Position numbers and translations under genes: made by a program
Origin: CALCKU01 sp964571595
Lineage (GTDB): Bacteria > Pseudomonadota > Alphaproteobacteria > Caulobacterales > Maricaulaceae
Assembly: GCA_964571595.1 (NCBI GenBank)
Contig: CAZNCJ010000087.1
Location: forward strand, 1 to 8,783
DNA length: 8,783 nucleotides
Direction: 5' to 3'
The notes under the pieces: generated by a model
Databases searched by the model: none
Told to the model about the DNA's origin: nothing
Seen by the model: the letters and a program-made list of their open reading frames with translations, nothing else
Part shown: positions 1 to 6,350 of the stretch, in pieces
Position numbering within the stretch: position 1 is the first letter of the stretch
Layout: each line of letters opens with the position of its first letter

Positions 1-55
1 CGGTTTACACTGGCGACCAACATCGATGTTTACTTCTGTGATCCGCAAAGCCCGT
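1..55 (+). pseudogene. IS30-family transposase fragment, C-terminal part, truncated
   Basis: Frame 1 from the window edge reads RFTLATNIDVYFCDPQSP. This matches the conserved stretch near the C-terminal catalytic region of IS30-family DDE transposases, where the family normally continues WQRGSNENTNG. Here the match stops abruptly after the SP at base 54, and the next bases read LSCPLK instead. The frame stays open by chance to a TGA at 142-144. The element begins upstream of the window. Seen directly: the motif and the abrupt break. From family knowledge: the expected continuation. Inferred: the gene was interrupted by the insertion-sequence end that starts at 56 and is no longer functional. 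Confidence 0.8.
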
Positions 56-200
56 TGTCTTGCCCCTTAAAACTGGACCATCTTTTACTTAGTAGTTTTG
101 ATGGAAAGGGCATTTATCATGGCACGGAAGATGTTTTCGGATGAGGACATCAATCGGTTGTATCGCAAGGACAGCTCTGTGATCCGTCTGCGTCCGCAAT
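56..200 (+). mobile_element. Remnant of an IS3-family element: left end plus start of orfA
   Basis: The bases TGTCTTGCCCCTTAAAACTG at 56-75, continuing GACCA, have the look of an IS3-family terminal inverted repeat: a TG start, a CCCC block, then an A-run and GGACCA. The end begins exactly where the IS30 transposase match breaks, as expected for an insertion. An ATG follows at 119, the usual short distance to orfA in these elements. No matching right end (reverse complement of the same repeat) is visible downstream in the 56-630 interval, so the element is incomplete. The 3' limit of the remnant is uncertain; I place it near 200, where the sequence stops resembling coding DNA. Confidence 0.55.
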
Positions 201-244
201 ACCAGAACCACATCTCTCCCTCATTGCCTCCCACGATTTTATAA
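119..244 (+). pseudogene. Truncated IS3-family orfA-like reading frame (41 codons)
   Basis: An ATG at 119 opens a 41-residue frame that starts MARKMFSDEDINRLYRK and ends at TAA 242-244. The first dozen residues resemble the start of IS3-family OrfA proteins, which begin MARxxFSDED or similar before a helix-turn-helix of the transposase_8 type. After about residue 17 the resemblance is lost and no helix-turn-helix is present, so the gene is broken by deletion. A GGAAAGGG purine run at 102-109 could be its ribosome binding site. It is unlikely to make a functional product. It could instead be an unrelated short ORF, but its position just inside a probable IS end argues against that. Confidence 0.45.
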
Positions 245-343
245 AATTCGGATCAAGACTAGCTCGGTTGGTAGCACTTTTAGAGTGTTTTTTAGGCCAT
301 TTTTCGTAGATAATTTCATCCCTGAGTGAAGCCTGAGAAGATT

Positions 344-424
344 TTATCAGAACACTTATTATTCTAAAGGATTGATTTCATTAGGGTTTAAAAAATTGTT
401 CTGATAACGATAAATTCTGATAAC
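344..424. promoter_or_regulatory. Three TTCTGATAA motifs, candidate operator
   Basis: TTATCAGAACA at 344-354 is the exact reverse complement of TGTTCTGATAA at 397-407, and TTCTGATAAC occurs at 399-408 and again at 415-424. The two direct copies are 16 bases apart, about one and a half helical turns. The inverted copy lies 53 bases from the first direct copy. A weak sigma70-like pair, TTGTTC at 396-401 and GATAAC at 419-424 with a 17-base spacer, overlaps the direct copies. Multiple copies upstream of a catabolic operon fit binding of a transcription factor, but no regulator gene is in the window and AT-rich DNA can give such repeats by chance. Confidence 0.35.
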
Positions 425-616
425 ATTCATTGTCCCTCAAAACCAATAATTCATAGAAATATATGCATTGAAATTATATTCTATATGAAGTGTCCCACCA
501 GTCCCGTCATATCTACAATAGCTATTATTCGAATTGCTTATTTTCCGGTCTTAATAATTCTTATTCACACCCTCTTGGATTGTGACTTTGTTTTTAATGT
601 TTAGGTTAAGCTTGAA

Positions 617-623
617 CGAAGGG
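617..623 (+). promoter_or_regulatory. Ribosome binding site of soxB
   Basis: The purine run CGAAGGG lies 7 bases before the GTG at 631. It decides in favour of GTG 631 as the start. The ATG at 629-631 is in another frame and does not lead into the SoxB protein. Confidence 0.6.
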
Positions 624-630
624 TTTTCAT

Positions 631-1881
631 GTGCGTTATTCTGCACTCAAAATTTTTAAAGAAGCTCTAACAGGGCATAAAGGCTGGAAACCCGTTTGGC
701 GCAAACCGGAGCCTAAGCCTTCTTACGACATCATCATCATTGGAGGTGGTGGGCATGGGCTTGCCACAGCCCATTATCTTGCCTCTAAATTTAACTCTAA
801 GAATATTGCTGTTCTGGAGAAGGGGTGGATTGGCGGCGGTAATGTGGGCCGCAACACAACCATAATCCGCTCCAATTATATGCTTAACGGCAATGAAGCC
901 TTTTATGAGTTTTCGCTCAAGCTTTGGGAGGGGTTAGAGCAAGATGTCAATTATAACGCTATGGTTAGTCAGCGCGGGATTATTAATCTTTATCATTCCG
1001 ATGCTCAGCGCGATGCATATGTCCGGCGCGGTAACGCCATGCATCTTCACGGTGCAGATGCGGTTTTGCTCGACCAAGACGGCGTGCGCAAGCAATACCC
1101 CTTCCTCAATTTCAAGGACGCACGCTTCCCTATTCAAGGCGGGTTATGGCAACCCCGCGGCGGCACTGTCCGCCATGATGCGGTTGCTTGGGGTTATGCC
1201 CATGCCGCTGATAAACACGGCGTAGATATTATTGAAAACTGCGAAGTTATTGGGTTTGATATTAAAGACGGTAAGTGTGTCGGTGTTGAAACGACGCGCG
1301 GGAAAATCGGCGCAAAGAAAGTTGCGGTGGCCGTAGCTGGAAATAGCTCCCGGGTTATGGCAATGGCGGGCATGCGGCTACCAATGGAAAGCCATGTGCT
1401 CCAAGCGTTTGTGAGTGAAGGTTTAAAACCTATTCTGCCGGGTGTCATTACTTACGGTGCAGGTCATTTCTATGTCAGCCAATCAGATAAAGGCGGCCTT
1501 GTTTTTGGCGGCGATATTGACGGCTATAATAGCTATGCCCAACGCGGGAACCTGCCTGTCGTCGAAGACGTTTGCGAAGGCGGAATGTCTATTATGCCCA
1601 TGATCGGCAAAGCGCGTCTTCTGCGCATGTGGGGCGGAATTATGGACATGTCCATGGACGGCTCTCCCATCATCGATAAGACTCATATTGAGGGTCTCTA
1701 TTTTAATGGCGGCTGGTGTTATGGTGGGTTCAAAGCCACGCCCGCGAGCGGCTATAGTTTCGCGCATTTAATTGCAACAGATAAGCCGCACGATACCGCC
1801 AAAGCATACCATATGGACCGCTTTAGTCGCGGCTTGATGATTGATGAAAAGGGACAAGGGGCACAGCCCAATTTACACTGA
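631..1881 (+). CDS. soxB: Sarcosine oxidase beta subunit
   Basis: SoxB is the flavin-binding catalytic subunit of heterotetrameric sarcosine oxidase, a cytoplasmic enzyme that oxidises sarcosine to glycine. The 416-residue length is normal for the family. After a short N-terminal extension, residues 32-50 form the FAD-binding beta-alpha-beta fold with the glycine-rich loop GGGGHG at 38-43. The segment QPRGGTVRHDAVAWGY (174-189) contains His182, which corresponds by context to the histidine that carries covalent FMN in characterised enzymes. The C-terminal part has WGGIMDMSMDGSPI (334-347) and GGWCYGGFKATPASG (360-374), typical of the substrate and flavin side of this DAO-fold oxidoreductase; Lys368 lies in the latter. 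Translation starts at GTG 631 behind a good ribosome binding site. Its TGA stop shares one base with the soxD start, so the genes are co-transcribed and probably translationally coupled. Confidence 0.97.
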   Translation: MRYSALKIFKEALTGHKGWKPVWRKPEPKPSYDIIIIGGGGHGLATAHYLASKFNSKNIAVLEKGWIGGGNVGRNTTIIRSNYMLNGNEAFYEFSLKLWEGLEQDVNYNAMVSQRGIINLYHSDAQRDAYVRRGNAMHLHGADAVLLDQDGVRKQYPFLNFKDARFPIQGGLWQPRGGTVRHDAVAWGYAHAADKHGVDIIENCEVIGFDIKDGKCVGVETTRGKIGAKKVAVAVAGNSSRVMAMAGMRLPMESHVLQAFVSEGLKPILPGVITYGAGHFYVSQSDKGGLVFGGDIDGYNSYAQRGNLPVVEDVCEGGMSIMPMIGKARLLRMWGGIMDMSMDGSPIIDKTHIEGLYFNGGWCYGGFKATPASGYSFAHLIATDKPHDTAKAYHMDRFSRGLMIDEKGQGAQPNLH

Positions 1882-2159
1882 TGATTATTAATCACCCTCT
1901 ACTTGGCCCACGTGACGCCTCAGAATTTACCTATTTAGGGGATGCTTCTTTAATGCACCGTCCTAATCCGAAGTCAGAAACGGCCGCGCAAGATTTTTAC
2001 GAGTATCAATATTTGCGCGAGAACCCAACCGGCGAGATGCGCGAGCTTTGGTTTCATGAACAAGGCGACCGCTCTTGGCTAATCGTCACCCGTAATATCA
2101 GCACTCATGAGATTACCAAGGTTGAGTTAGCCAGAGATGTCGCGCGGGTAACATCATGA
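1881..2159 (+). CDS. soxD: Sarcosine oxidase delta subunit, lacking zinc-ligand cysteines
   Basis: SoxD is the small subunit of the heterotetramer. The 92-residue length, the N-terminal GPRDASEF, the central YEYQYLRENPTGEMRELWFH and the late THEI all match the family pattern. In characterised enzymes this subunit binds a structural zinc through, as I recall, Cys6, Cys9, His59 and Cys63. Here the N-terminal CPxCGPR motif reads HPLLGPR and the HxxGC motif reads HEQGD. Only His59 is kept, Cys63 is Asp63, and the protein has no cysteine at all, so zinc binding in the usual way looks lost. The start ATG overlaps the soxB stop by one base and the stop overlaps the soxA start by four. No strong ribosome binding site is seen, which fits translational coupling. 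Confidence 0.93.
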   Translation: MIINHPLLGPRDASEFTYLGDASLMHRPNPKSETAAQDFYEYQYLRENPTGEMRELWFHEQGDRSWLIVTRNISTHEITKVELARDVARVTS

Positions 2160-4981
2160 GCTATATCGACACGTCAAAGCCTTTAAACTTCACCTTTAAC
2201 GGCAAATCCTATCAAGGTTTTGAAGGCGACACCCTCGCCTCTGCCCTTCTGCGTGCAGGTGTCAAAGTCGTTGCGCGCAGTTTTAAATATCATAGACCAC
2301 GCGGCATTATGGGCGCAGGGTCAGAAGAACCGAATGCCCTTGTTGAAATACATGGTGCGGGGACGTGCGAACCTAATCGGCGCGCGACAACTATAAAGCT
2401 CTTTGAGGACCTTAAAGCACGATCTCAAAATCATATGGGGAGTGTGAATTTCGACCTCTTAGCTGTTAATGATTTTATGCATCCCTTCTTGGCAGCTGGC
2501 TTTTATTATAAGACATTTATGTGGCCCAAGGCTTTTTGGGAAAAAATTTACGAACCCGCCATTCGCCGCGCCGCAGGCCTTGGTCAGCTATCGACCACGC
2601 CCGATCCGGATAAATATGATAAAGGTTTCTTACATTGCGACCTACTCATCATAGGTGCTGGCCCAGCAGGGCTTCTAACCGCGCTCAACGCAGGACGATC
2701 AGGCGCAGACGTTATACTCGCAGACGAAGACTTTCAGATGGGTGGACGCCTGCTTTCGGAAAATTTTGAGATTAATAACGAGAACGCATCTGACTGGTTA
2801 ATGCAAGCACTTACCGAACTCGAAAGCATACCCAATGTACGTCTTATGCCGCGTACAAGCATTTACGGCGTTTATGATCATGGCATTTATGGCGGGCTTG
2901 AAACGAAAACAGACCGCATCGGGACAGGTGGCGCAAAGCAAATTCTTTGGCGCATCTATGCCGCCCAAAGCATATTGGCCGCAGGCGCCACAGAACGCCC
3001 GGTTGCCTTTGCGAATAATGACCGTCCCGGCGTTATGCTCGCCAGTGCCGTGCGCAGTTATGCAAACCGCTTTGAAGTAAATGCGGGAAAGAATATTGCC
3101 CTGCTTACAAATAATGATAATGGCCTGCTAACAAATGCGGCTCATATTATTGACACACGCAAGGGACAACATATTGTTGATGTCATAGGCCGTAAGGGCG
3201 TTAAATCCATTAAGCTAAATACAGGTGAGACTCTCAAGGTTGACGGCGTGGCTATGTCAGGCGGATGGAACCCGAATGTCCACCTAACATGTCATAAACG
3301 CGGACGTCCCAAATGGAATGAAACATTATCATGCTTTATTCCTGATGACGCTAATCTCCCCGCTGACATGCGCGTCATAGGGTCTGCGAATGGAACATTC
3401 TCTACGCATGGGGTGTTTGAAGAGGCTAATAAAACTTCAAAAGCGTTAGGGTATAAAACATCTGACGCGCCTGTAGCTGAGGATATGCCCCTCAACCTGT
3501 CTCCTTTCTGGTTTGTCAAAGGTAAGAAACGTGGATGGGTCGATTTTCAAAATGACGTGACGGCCAAAGACATCACCCTCGCCCATCAAGAAGGCTTTTC
3601 ATCCTTAGAGCATGTCAAACGCTATACGACATTAGGGATGGCCACAGATCAGGGCAAAACCTCTAATGTCACAGGTCTTGCTGTTCTGGCGGATGCCACA
3701 GGACGCACCATCCCCGAAACAGGCACGACCATATTCCGTCCGCCCTATACGCCTGTGCCCATTGGCGCTTTTGCAGGCGTGCATAGGGGACAGCACTTTA
3801 AGCCATTCCGCCTCACACCCAGTCATAAATACGGCACTGAGATAGGCGCGACCTTTGTAGAAACAGGTTATTGGAAACGCGCGCAATGGTTTGCACGTGA
3901 CGGTGAAAAAGGTTGGCGCGATAGTGTAGACCGAGAAGTCACAATGACACGTAACTCAGTCGGTATATGTGATGTATCCACGCTTGGCAAAATCGACATA
4001 CAGGGAGCGGATGCAGGTAAGTTCTTAAACAAGGTTTACGTCAATACCTTTAGCACGCTCAAGCCTGGCAAATGCCGTTATGGCCTTATGCTGCGTGAGG
4101 ATGGTATGGCGATGGATGACGGCACATCCGCGCGTTTGTCGAATACGCATTACATTATGACGACAACGACCGCTAAGGCTGGCCCAGTTTTTCAACACCT
4201 TGAGTTTTGCCGTCAGGTGCTTTTCCCAAATATGGATGTGCATCTTATTTCAACGACAGATCAATGGGCGCAATTCTCTGTTGCGGGGCCAAATGCCCGT
4301 AAGCTCTTACAAAAAATTATAGACCCTGAGCATGACATCTCAAATGAAGCCTTCCCCTATATGGCATGTGGTGAGGTAACGGTTTGTGGTGACTTACGCG
4401 CGCGGCTTTTCCGCCTCTCATTCTCTGGCGAGTTAGCTTATGAAATATCTGTCCCTGCACGTTACGGCGATGCCCTCATCCGTGAGTTGATGGCTCAGGG
4501 TAAAGAGTTTGACGCTATCATGTATGGCACTGAAGCTCTGGGCGTTATGCGTATTGAAAAAGGCCACGCGGCGGGTAATGAACTCGACGGACGCCACACA
4601 GCAGCACATCTGGGTCTTGGTGGTTTTGTTTCAAAGAAAAAAGACTGCATTGGCAAAGTGCTCTCACAACGCGAAGGCCTCACCAATGATCTGCGCATGG
4701 TGGGACTTATGCCTGTAAATCCAAAAGATAAACTCACCAATGGCGCGCATTTCATGAATGTCGGAGATAAAGAAACACCCGAAAATGACCAAGGCCATAT
4801 GAGTTCCATTGCCTGGTCACCTAGTCTGCAATCCTATGTCGGTTTAGGGTTTTTGAAAAATGGTTCTGAGCGCAAAGGCGAAGTCATTAAGGCCGTCGAT
4901 TATATGCGCGGCAATCATGTTGAGGTGAAGGTGGTCAGTGCGCATTTCATTGACCCGGATGGGGAGCGGCTGCGTGTCTAA
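2156..4981 (+). CDS. soxA: Sarcosine oxidase alpha subunit
   Basis: SoxA is the large subunit of heterotetrameric sarcosine oxidase. It binds NAD+ and tetrahydrofolate and turns the imine-level product of sarcosine oxidation into 5,10-methylene-THF. Its 941 residues fall in the usual range, slightly on the short side. Residues 10-85 form a ferredoxin-like Fer2_4 domain without a cysteine cluster, with the family signature SFKYHRPRGI (42-51) and EEPNALVE (57-64). Residues 161-200 form the dinucleotide-binding fold, with GAGPAG at 167-172 and ADEDFQMGGRLL at 189-200. VDFQNDVTAKDI (462-473) and KRYTTLGMATDQGKTSN (488-504) are highly conserved in the family. From about 545 to the end is the GcvT-like aminomethyltransferase folate-binding domain, including RYGLMLREDG (641-650) and MDDGT (653-657). 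The ATG overlaps the soxD stop as ATGA, and the end overlaps the soxG start. Confidence 0.97.
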   Translation: MSYIDTSKPLNFTFNGKSYQGFEGDTLASALLRAGVKVVARSFKYHRPRGIMGAGSEEPNALVEIHGAGTCEPNRRATTIKLFEDLKARSQNHMGSVNFDLLAVNDFMHPFLAAGFYYKTFMWPKAFWEKIYEPAIRRAAGLGQLSTTPDPDKYDKGFLHCDLLIIGAGPAGLLTALNAGRSGADVILADEDFQMGGRLLSENFEINNENASDWLMQALTELESIPNVRLMPRTSIYGVYDHGIYGGLETKTDRIGTGGAKQILWRIYAAQSILAAGATERPVAFANNDRPGVMLASAVRSYANRFEVNAGKNIALLTNNDNGLLTNAAHIIDTRKGQHIVDVIGRKGVKSIKLNTGETLKVDGVAMSGGWNPNVHLTCHKRGRPKWNETLSCFIPDDANLPADMRVIGSANGTFSTHGVFEEANKTSKALGYKTSDAPVAEDMPLNLSPFWFVKGKKRGWVDFQNDVTAKDITLAHQEGFSSLEHVKRYTTLGMATDQGKTSNVTGLAVLADATGRTIPETGTTIFRPPYTPVPIGAFAGVHRGQHFKPFRLTPSHKYGTEIGATFVETGYWKRAQWFARDGEKGWRDSVDREVTMTRNSVGICDVSTLGKIDIQGADAGKFLNKVYVNTFSTLKPGKCRYGLMLREDGMAMDDGTSARLSNTHYIMTTTTAKAGPVFQHLEFCRQVLFPNMDVHLISTTDQWAQFSVAGPNARKLLQKIIDPEHDISNEAFPYMACGEVTVCGDLRARLFRLSFSGELAYEISVPARYGDALIRELMAQGKEFDAIMYGTEALGVMRIEKGHAAGNELDGRHTAAHLGLGGFVSKKKDCIGKVLSQREGLTNDLRMVGLMPVNPKDKLTNGAHFMNVGDKETPENDQGHMSSIAWSPSLQSYVGLGFLKNGSERKGEVIKAVDYMRGNHVEVKVVSAHFIDPDGERLRV

Positions 4982-5531
4982 ATTAACACCTACATTGCCC
5001 CTCAGCGGCTTTGCGAAAGAGTGGCCAGGTTTTGCCCTTAAAGAATATTATATGGGTGAATTAATTTCGCTTGCCTGTGTGCTTGGCCAAGAAAAAGAAT
5101 TTGCGACCTACTTTAAGAAGGTCTTTGGTAAGCCTCCCCCTAACCCTAATGAGATGGTAGAGATTAAAGGCGGCTTTGCTATGTGGTCTGGGCAATGCCA
5201 ATATATGCTTTTACTCTCGGGCGAAAATATTCAGGCCGACACAGAGGTCGCAGATAAACTTAAAGGCACAGCTTATGCAACGCTGCAATCAGATGGTTGG
5301 GCCTCTCTTGATGTTAAAGGAGCACGAGCCTTTAATGTGCTGGAACGTTTTATTCCATTAGACCTACGCCGCGAGCCTATCAATTTTGCGGCCCGCACCA
5401 GCGCACACCATATTGCCGTCATAGTTTTAAAGTTAAGCGAGACTGAATTTCGGCTGCTGACACCACGCAGTTCAGCACAATCCTTCTTGGAAGGCTTAAT
5501 CCATACTGCAGAGAATACTTTAAGCGCTTAG
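4974..5531 (+). CDS. soxG: Sarcosine oxidase gamma subunit
   Basis: SoxG is the fourth subunit of the heterotetramer and has a fold related to the GcvT/YgfZ family; it packs against SoxA and has no catalytic role known to me. I choose GTG 4974 as the start, giving 185 residues beginning MSKLTPTLPLSGF. GGGGAG at 4961-4966 lies 7 bases upstream, and this start overlaps soxA by 8 bases. The frame is open further upstream (GTG 4938, ATG 4959), but those starts would overlap soxA more and have poorer ribosome binding sites. Diagnostic C-terminal motifs are LQSDGWASLDVKG, LERFIPLDLR, FAARTSAHHIAVIVLKL and LLTPRSSAQSFLEGL, all typical of SoxG. It is the last gene of the operon. Confidence 0.93.
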   Translation: MSKLTPTLPLSGFAKEWPGFALKEYYMGELISLACVLGQEKEFATYFKKVFGKPPPNPNEMVEIKGGFAMWSGQCQYMLLLSGENIQADTEVADKLKGTAYATLQSDGWASLDVKGARAFNVLERFIPLDLRREPINFAARTSAHHIAVIVLKLSETEFRLLTPRSSAQSFLEGLIHTAENTLSA

Positions 5532-5536
5532 GCATC

Positions 5537-5555
5537 CTGCAGCGGCAGCTTTTTT
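5537..5555 (+). terminator. Possible weak terminator after soxG
   Basis: Just after the soxG stop, CTGC (5537-5540) and GCAG (5545-5548) can form a four-pair GC-rich stem with a tetraloop, followed by C and six T bases at 5550-5555. The T-run and position suit a rho-independent terminator, but the stem is short, so this is uncertain. Confidence 0.35.
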
Positions 5556-5651
5556 CGCGCCACGCAATTATGGAAATATGGGTTGAGCCACCTGAATGAG
5601 GCTCGCTCTTTAAAGGCAAATTATGCCTATAAAGATCAATCTATTTAATTT
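5556..5651. other. Convergent intergenic region
   Basis: This short gap separates the end of the sox operon from the end of the - strand block. It has two small inverted repeats: GAGCC/GGCTC at 5585-5589 and 5600-5604, and AGGCA/TGCCT at 5614-5618 and 5624-5628. Either could help to end the converging transcripts, but both are only five base pairs. No gene is seen. Confidence 0.4.
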
Positions 5652-6350
5652 TCATTCGCCCGCACCCCTGCGTGAAGCTTCGCTTGCTTCGACCAAAACT
5701 CTGTTCGCGATTATCGTTAGCGCCTCATAATGTGAGGGTTTGATTTGCACCCCATGTTCAAGGCTGGAGGCATATGTTTCTTTTTGTGTATCTGCCCTTA
5801 CCAAAACCTCTAAACCTTCACCCATATATTTACTCAATGTCTCTTCCGCTTGACTGCAAATCAAACTGAGCATGTCGTCATTATTCTTATAGAGAATGGG
5901 GTGCTTAGCATCACCCTTGATGATAGCGAGACTATCTTTGCATCTGGCTATCACAGAAAAACCCTGAGAAGCTGCATAGGTCAAAATTCCAATTAATGGC
6001 TTGCTATCCGCCACATTGATTATGTCTACGTGCGAGACTTTATTTTCTGCAGCAGAAGCCATTGCCAAATCGCAAATTGATCTGCCAATGCAAAGCAAGC
6101 TGTGACCCTTGCCATCAATGAGATAATACCCTGAGGCGGTTTCTGAAAAATTAGGTTCTGCCAATTTAGCATTTTCCAGATGAGGTAACACGCCAATTAA
6201 TTGCTCTACACCGTCATGCCCATGACATTCTAACCAAAGCACTGTTCGCGCCATATCGTAATAGTCCCGCTCATGCCCATAGAGCGCCTCAAATGTACGC
6301 CTTAGCAGAGCCCAGAGCTCATTAACGGAGAGATTAAGCTGTTTGGCCAT
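5652..6350 (-). CDS. DUF3726-like protein of unknown function
   Basis: A 232-residue soluble protein with no signal peptide or membrane segment. The N-terminal layout LSVNELWALLRRTFEALYG, then DMARTVLWLECHGHDGVEQL (32-51), and the end VLVEASEASRRGAG match my memory of the DUF3726 family. That family opens with a LNEIEAxxxxAARGAG-like helix, then ARWLxxxGLDG, and closes with a PASExSRxxGAG tail. No function is known for it. I choose ATG 6350 (MAKQLN) over the TTG at 6353, because ATG is the better codon and an AAGG lies 10 bases upstream. The start overlaps the end of the 573-residue gene by 17 bases, so the two are co-transcribed. The C-terminus ends soon after the GAG and may be shorter than in other family members. 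The family assignment is from memory only. Confidence 0.75.
   Translation of the reverse strand: MAKQLNLSVNELWALLRRTFEALYGHERDYYDMARTVLWLECHGHDGVEQLIGVLPHLENAKLAEPNFSETASGYYLIDGKGHSLLCIGRSICDLAMASAAENKVSHVDIINVADSKPLIGILTYAASQGFSVIARCKDSLAIIKGDAKHPILYKNNDDMLSLICSQAEETLSKYMGEGLEVLVRADTQKETYASSLEHGVQIKPSHYEALTIIANRVLVEASEASRRGAGE

Larger units (their letters stand above)
245..630. other. AT-rich non-coding leader upstream of the sox operon
   Basis: This stretch of about 385 bases holds no convincing gene on either strand, no tRNA-like fold and no recognised insertion-sequence end. It is visibly more AT-rich than the coding DNA around it. It must contain the promoter of the sox operon. The only structured signal I see is a set of three TTCTGATAA motifs at 344-424, annotated separately. 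The unusual base composition may reflect decayed mobile DNA next to the IS remnants or simply a promoter region. Confidence 0.6.

Noticed and set aside
629..631. ATG at 629 as start of soxB
   Set aside because: It is in a different frame from the SoxB protein, so only the GTG at 631 works with the ribosome binding site at 617-623.
4495..4809. A 104-codon open frame on the - strand inside soxA
   Set aside because: It lies entirely within the GcvT-like domain of soxA, has no family resemblance and is a shadow of the strongly conserved + strand gene.
4938..4973. An upstream GTG start for soxG giving a 197-residue protein
   Set aside because: It adds 12 residues that merely overlap the soxA end; GTG 4974 has a GGGGAG at proper spacing and gives the length and start expected for SoxG.
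5521..5530. Perfect 10-base palindrome TAAGCGCTTA at the end of soxG
   Set aside because: It lies within the last codons and is too short to call a regulatory site; its occurrence by chance is plausible.
5419..5619. A 66-codon open frame on the - strand spanning the end of soxG and the convergent gap
   Set aside because: It overlaps the conserved end of SoxG and its translation resembles no protein; most likely chance.
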